55,734 nt of DNA from Desulfuromonas sp. TF (lineage in GTDB: Bacteria > Desulfobacterota > Desulfuromonadia > Desulfuromonadales > ATBO01): contig NZ_KI421426.1 in NCBI RefSeq assembly GCF_000472285.1, positions 110,442 to 166,175 of the forward strand, in the 5' to 3' direction. The notes under the pieces were generated by a model. That model searched no databases and was not told the DNA's origin. It saw only the letters and a program-made list of their open reading frames with translations. Positions 52,591-55,734 of the stretch are shown in pieces. Made by a program: the position numbers and the translations under genes. Position 1 is the first letter of the stretch; each line of letters starts with the position of its first letter.

Positions 52591-53292
52591 ATGGAACCGA
52601 TTCTTGCCTTGCGCAATCTGGAATACCGCCGGGGTCCCCAATTCAGCCTCAGCATCGACCAGCTGGACTTTCAGCCCGGATGCATCTACCTGCTGGCCGG
52701 GCCCAACGGAGCCGGCAAAAGCACCCTGATGCAGTTGCTCGGACTGCTGCTGCCGCCCGACCGGGGAGAGATCATCGTCGCGGGAACGGTGGTGCGGGGA
52801 GGATCGGACCGGCAGCGTCTGCGGCGGCAGATCACCCTGGTCGAGCAGGCGCCTTTCCTCTTCGACGGAACGGTCTACGACAATCTCGCCTTCGGTCTGC
52901 GCCTGCGGAATATCCGCGGCGACCTGCAGCGCCGCCGCATCTCCTCGGCCCTGGAGGCGGTGGGACTTCAGGGTTTCGATTTCCGCCGGGCGCGCGCCCT
53001 GTCCGGCGGCGAAATCCGGCGGGTAGCCCTGGCCCGGGCCATGGTCCTGCGACCGAAAGTCCTGCTTCTCGATGAGCCGACGGCCGGTCTCGACCGGGAG
53101 TCGCTGCCGCTCTTCGAGAACTGCCTGGCAGCTCTGCCCAGGGAGGGGGTCACCGTCATTCTCTCCACCCACGACGCCGATCAGTCCCGCCGCCTGCGGG
53201 GGGAGGTCCTGCGGCTCGAAGCGGGCCGGCGGGTTGCCCTCTCCCGGCCCGGAGGGATCGGCGGTCCCCCCCGCATGGGCCTCGCCGTGTAG
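52591..53292 (+). CDS. tupC: tungstate ABC transporter ATP-binding protein
   Basis: 233 aa. Walker A LAGPNGAGKSTLMQLLG near 35-50, Q-loop in TLVEQAPFLF, ABC signature ALSGGEIRRVALARAM, Walker B KVLLLDEPTAGLDRESL, and a His switch in STHDADQSR. Fits the short single-domain TupC subunit. With TupA it should power tungstate import, but the channel subunit is missing next to it. Confidence 0.88.
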   Translation: MEPILALRNLEYRRGPQFSLSIDQLDFQPGCIYLLAGPNGAGKSTLMQLLGLLLPPDRGEIIVAGTVVRGGSDRQRLRRQITLVEQAPFLFDGTVYDNLAFGLRLRNIRGDLQRRRISSALEAVGLQGFDFRRARALSGGEIRRVALARAMVLRPKVLLLDEPTAGLDRESLPLFENCLAALPREGVTVILSTHDADQSRRLRGEVLRLEAGRRVALSRPGGIGGPPRMGLAV

Positions 53293-53376
53293 ACTTTCTC
53301 TCCCGATTCCTATATATTTCCGGACGGATGTCGCTCAACATTCACCCGTTCCCGGTCATAGGAAAGGAATCCTGCC

Positions 53377-54288
53377 ATGGAAAAACTTCTCTCGACCAAA
53401 GAGGTCGCGGAGTTTCTCGGGGTCAACGAGAAGATGATCTACACACTGATCAATGAGAAGGGCCTGCCGGCGACGCGGATCACCGGGAAGTGGCTGTTTC
53501 CCAAGCATCTGGTCGAACAATGGGTGGTGAGCAAGACGGTAAACTTCCCCCGGCAGCCGGAGTCGGCCGTCCAGGTCCCTAATCTGCTTCTTGTCGCGGG
53601 GAGCAACGACATCCTGCTCGACCGCACGCTGGCGCTCTTCCGGCGGCAGAACCCGGAACATGTCGCCCTGTTCGGCAACCTCGGCAGCCTCGGAGGTCTG
53701 AGGGCGCTGCGGCAGGGACTCTGCCACATCGCCACCAGCCATCTGGCCCAGGAAAATGAGGAGGAGTACAACTTCTCTTTCGCGGCAACCGAGCTGGAGG
53801 AGCTGCCCGCGGTGGTCAACTTCTGCCGCCGCGAGCAGGGCCTCTTCGTCCCCAAGGGGAACCCCCGAAATATAAAGGGGGTCGCCGACATCGGCGCCGG
53901 GGAGCTGAGGATAGCCAACCGGCCCCTGGAAGCAAGCACACGACTGCTGCTCGACCGGGAACTCAACAAGGCCGGCATCGATTGCAGGAAGGTCAAGGGG
54001 TATGACCGCGAATTCAACAGTCACCTGGAAGTCGGCCTGGAGGTTTTGTCCGGGCGGGCGGACATCGGCCCGGGCATCCGCGCCGTCGCCTCCCTGCTCG
54101 ATCTCGACTTCCTTCCCCTGCGCTGGGAACGCTTCGACCTGCTCATCCCCAAGGAAGGCTTCTTCGCCAAGGGGCCGCAAATATTTCTCGAGCTCCTCCA
54201 TGGCAGCGACTTTCGGAGCCTGGCTGAGAGCCTCCCCGGTTATGACCTGAGTCTGAGCGGCAAGATGGTCTATCCCCAAAGCCGATAG
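53377..54288 (+). CDS. one-component regulator: excisionase-type HTH plus substrate-binding-like domain
   Basis: 303 aa. Residues 1-55 are a MerR/excisionase-like helix-turn-helix (LSTKEVAEFLGVNEKMIYTL, KWLFPKHLVEQWV). The rest resembles the periplasmic-binding-like domain (PBP_like type) used by cytosolic sensors: LLLVAGSNDILLDRTLALFR, GLFVPKGNPRNIKGVADIGA, LEVGLEVLSGRADIGPGIRA. No signal peptide. Such proteins often flank molybdate or tungstate transporters and probably sense the oxyanion to control them. The sensed ligand is inferred from location only. Confidence 0.85.
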   Translation: MEKLLSTKEVAEFLGVNEKMIYTLINEKGLPATRITGKWLFPKHLVEQWVVSKTVNFPRQPESAVQVPNLLLVAGSNDILLDRTLALFRRQNPEHVALFGNLGSLGGLRALRQGLCHIATSHLAQENEEEYNFSFAATELEELPAVVNFCRREQGLFVPKGNPRNIKGVADIGAGELRIANRPLEASTRLLLDRELNKAGIDCRKVKGYDREFNSHLEVGLEVLSGRADIGPGIRAVASLLDLDFLPLRWERFDLLIPKEGFFAKGPQIFLELLHGSDFRSLAESLPGYDLSLSGKMVYPQSR

Positions 54289-54309
54289 CTAAAGTCAGGG
54301 ATCAATTAA

Positions 54310-54340
54310 AAAGGGCCGGGTTCAAAAGAATCGGCCCTTT
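54310..54340. terminator. intrinsic terminator between convergent genes
   Basis: AAAGGGCCG / CGGCCCTTT with a 13-base loop, after the regulator gene; symmetric enough to act on both strands. Confidence 0.75.
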
Positions 54341-54404
54341 CATATTCTGGCTCTCGCGCAAGGAGGTCTCAGATCCGGGCGCAGGACCTACACGCCGCGA
54401 TGCA

Positions 54405-55734
54405 TCAACTCCGCTTGCCGAACAGGGAACCCAGCACGCCCCGCATGATCTGGCGGCCGAGTTGGGTTCCGATCGAGCGGGCGGCGCTTTTGGCCGCAGC
54501 TTCGAGAAGTTCTCCCGCCGAATTTGTCTGTCGCGATCGGCTGCGCTGGGTGCTTAAAGGCGGCTCAGCCGCCTGCTGCTGGGCCCGGGCCGCCAACTGC
54601 TCATAAGCGGATTCCCGGTCGATTTCCCGGTCATAGACGGTGCCGACAATCGATTCGGATCGTACCTGTTCGCGCTCCTTCGAATCGAGCGGACGCAGGC
54701 GGCTGGCCGGCGGACAGATCAAGGCCCGCTCCACCGGCGCAGGTATCCCTTTTTCGTCGAGAAAGGAGACCAGGGCCTCCCCGACCCCGACTTCCGAAAT
54801 CGCCTGCTCGACATCCAGAGGCGGGTTGGGGCGGAATGTCTGCGCCGCCGCACGCACCGCCTTCTGGTCGCGCGGGGTATAGGCGCGCAAGGCATGCTGT
54901 ACCCGGTTGCCGAGCTGTCCGAGGATGGTGTCCGGCACATCGAGGGGATTCTGGGTGACGAAATAGATGCCGACGCCTTTCGAGCGGATCAGACGGACCA
55001 CCTGTTCGACCTTCTCGAGCAGGGCTTCGGACGGGTCGTCGAAGAGCAGATGAGCTTCATCGAAAAAGAAAACCATCCGCGGCTTGATCGGATCACCGAC
55101 CTCCGGCAGCTGCTCGAAGAGTTCGGCGATCAGCCAGAGCAGAAAGGTGGCGTAGATCTTGGGGGTCCGGATCAGACGGTCGGCCGTGAGTATGTTGATC
55201 ACCCCGAGTCCGCCGGGTCCGGTCTGCATCAGGTCATCCAGGTTCAGGGCCGGTTCACCGAAGAAGTGTTCGGCGCCCTGCTGCTCCAGCGCCAACAGCG
55301 AGCGCTGGATGGCGCCGATGCTGGCCGTGGAGATATTGCCGTAGGTTGTGCGATAGTCCTTCGCGTTGTCGCCGACGGATCGGACCAGGGCCTGCAGGTC
55401 CTTGAGATCGAGCAGCAGCAGTCCCTGATCATCGGCGACCTTGAACACCAGGGTGAGAACACCTGCCTGGGTCGGGTTCAGGTCGAGCAGGCGGGCGAGC
55501 AGCAAAGGGCCCATCTCCGAGACCGTGGTGCGGACCGGGTGTCCCTGCTCACCGAACAGGTCCCAGAACACCACGGGAAAACCCTGAGGCTGGAAGTCCT
55601 CCAGACCGAGGGTTTCAACCCGCTCCACGATTTTGGGATGATCCCCGCCGGCTTTAGCCAGTCCGGACAGGTCTCCTTTGACGTCGGCCATGAAGACCGG
55701 CACGCCGATGCGGCTGAAGTGTTCCGCAAACACA
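54405..55734 (-). CDS. HerA-like ATPase, DUF853/YjgR family (N-terminal end beyond the window)
   Basis: The minus-strand frame is open to the right edge; 442 codons are seen from the first in-window Met. The Walker A is outside. Inside are [20 protein letters not shown], Walker [61 protein letters not shown] and the C-terminal alanine-rich tail ending [11 protein letters not shown], all typical of DUF853. These cytosolic ATPases are related to HerA/FtsK motors; their cellular role is poorly known. Confidence 0.93.
   Translation of the reverse strand, partial: VFAEHFSRIGVPVFMADVKGDLSGLAKAGGDHPKIVERVETLGLEDFQPQGFPVVFWDLFGEQGHPVRTTVSEMGPLLLARLLDLNPTQAGVLTLVFKVADDQGLLLLDLKDLQALVRSVGDNAKDYRTTYGNISTASIGAIQRSLLALEQQGAEHFFGEPALNLDDLMQTGPGGLGVINILTADRLIRTPKIYATFLLWLIAELFEQLPEVGDPIKPRMVFFFDEAHLLFDDPSEALLEKVEQVVRLIRSKGVGIYFVTQNPLDVPDTILGQLGNRVQHALRAYTPRDQKAVRAAAQTFRPNPPLDVEQAISEVGVGEALVSFLDEKGIPAPVERALICPPASRLRPLDSKEREQVRSESIVGTVYDREIDRESAYEQLAARAQQQAAEPPLSTQRSRSRQTNSAGELLEAAAKSAARSIGTQLGRQIMRGVLGSLFGKRS

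Noticed and set aside
1-55734. CRISPR arrays, insertion sequences, prophage, rRNA and tRNA genes
   Set aside because: Read through both strands; no regular spaced repeats, transposase motifs, phage genes or RNA gene cores were recognised.

Overview
The window looks like chromosomal DNA of a GC-rich deltaproteobacterium of the Desulfuromonadales (Geobacter/Desulfuromonas type). The reasons are the block def-fmt-DUF116-htpX-rsmB-rpe, sucCD, a DUF3365 haem sensor, a diheme cytochrome c peroxidase, a tungstate (tup) locus, and a GEMM-I and a yybP-ykoY riboswitch of the form common in that group. This assignment is inferred from gene content. No phage, insertion sequence, CRISPR array, rRNA or tRNA gene was recognised.

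Left part (1-8 kb, minus strand). A truncated htpX at the edge is preceded by a manganese-type yybP-ykoY riboswitch whose switching helices can be read directly. Next comes an exported catabolic operon (alpha/beta hydrolase, isochorismatase-like hydrolase, amidohydrolase, alginate-export-type porin). It is headed by a sigma70-like promoter and a GEMM-I cyclic-dinucleotide riboswitch. A membrane c-haem/PAS sensor without an output domain lies upstream.

Housekeeping block (7.5-18 kb, minus strand). Order of transcription is def, fmt, DUF116, a second htpX, rsmB, rpe and a Nudix hydrolase; then sucC-sucD, transaldolase, and folK with a small PP0621-like membrane protein. Several pairs overlap by 4 bases, so translation is probably coupled.

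Middle (18-35 kb, mixed strands). A VOC protein, a P2-type cation ATPase, a GYD protein, a rubredoxin/metallo-beta-lactamase fusion, a PaaI thioesterase, a MoxR-DUF58-transglutaminase operon, a diguanylate cyclase, pcnB, miaA with a glycosyltransferase, a PilZ protein, and an AAA ATPase with an MshEN-like N-terminus. The cyclase, PilZ protein, MshEN-like ATPase and GEMM riboswitch suggest dense c-di-GMP signalling.

Right part (35-55.7 kb). A YfaZ-type porin followed by a frameshifted small gene, three soluble PAS histidine kinases without adjacent response regulators, a YqjD/YqjE-like envelope operon, and an ECF sigma factor with a membrane partner. The sigma gene and a divergent secreted DUF6448 gene share one bipartite promoter motif. 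Then come a cytochrome c peroxidase, PBP1b coupled to a TPR lipoprotein, and a tungstate locus (porin, tupA, tupC, regulator) in which only an 11-codon stub stands where the permease tupB should be. The window ends inside a HerA-like (DUF853) ATPase gene.
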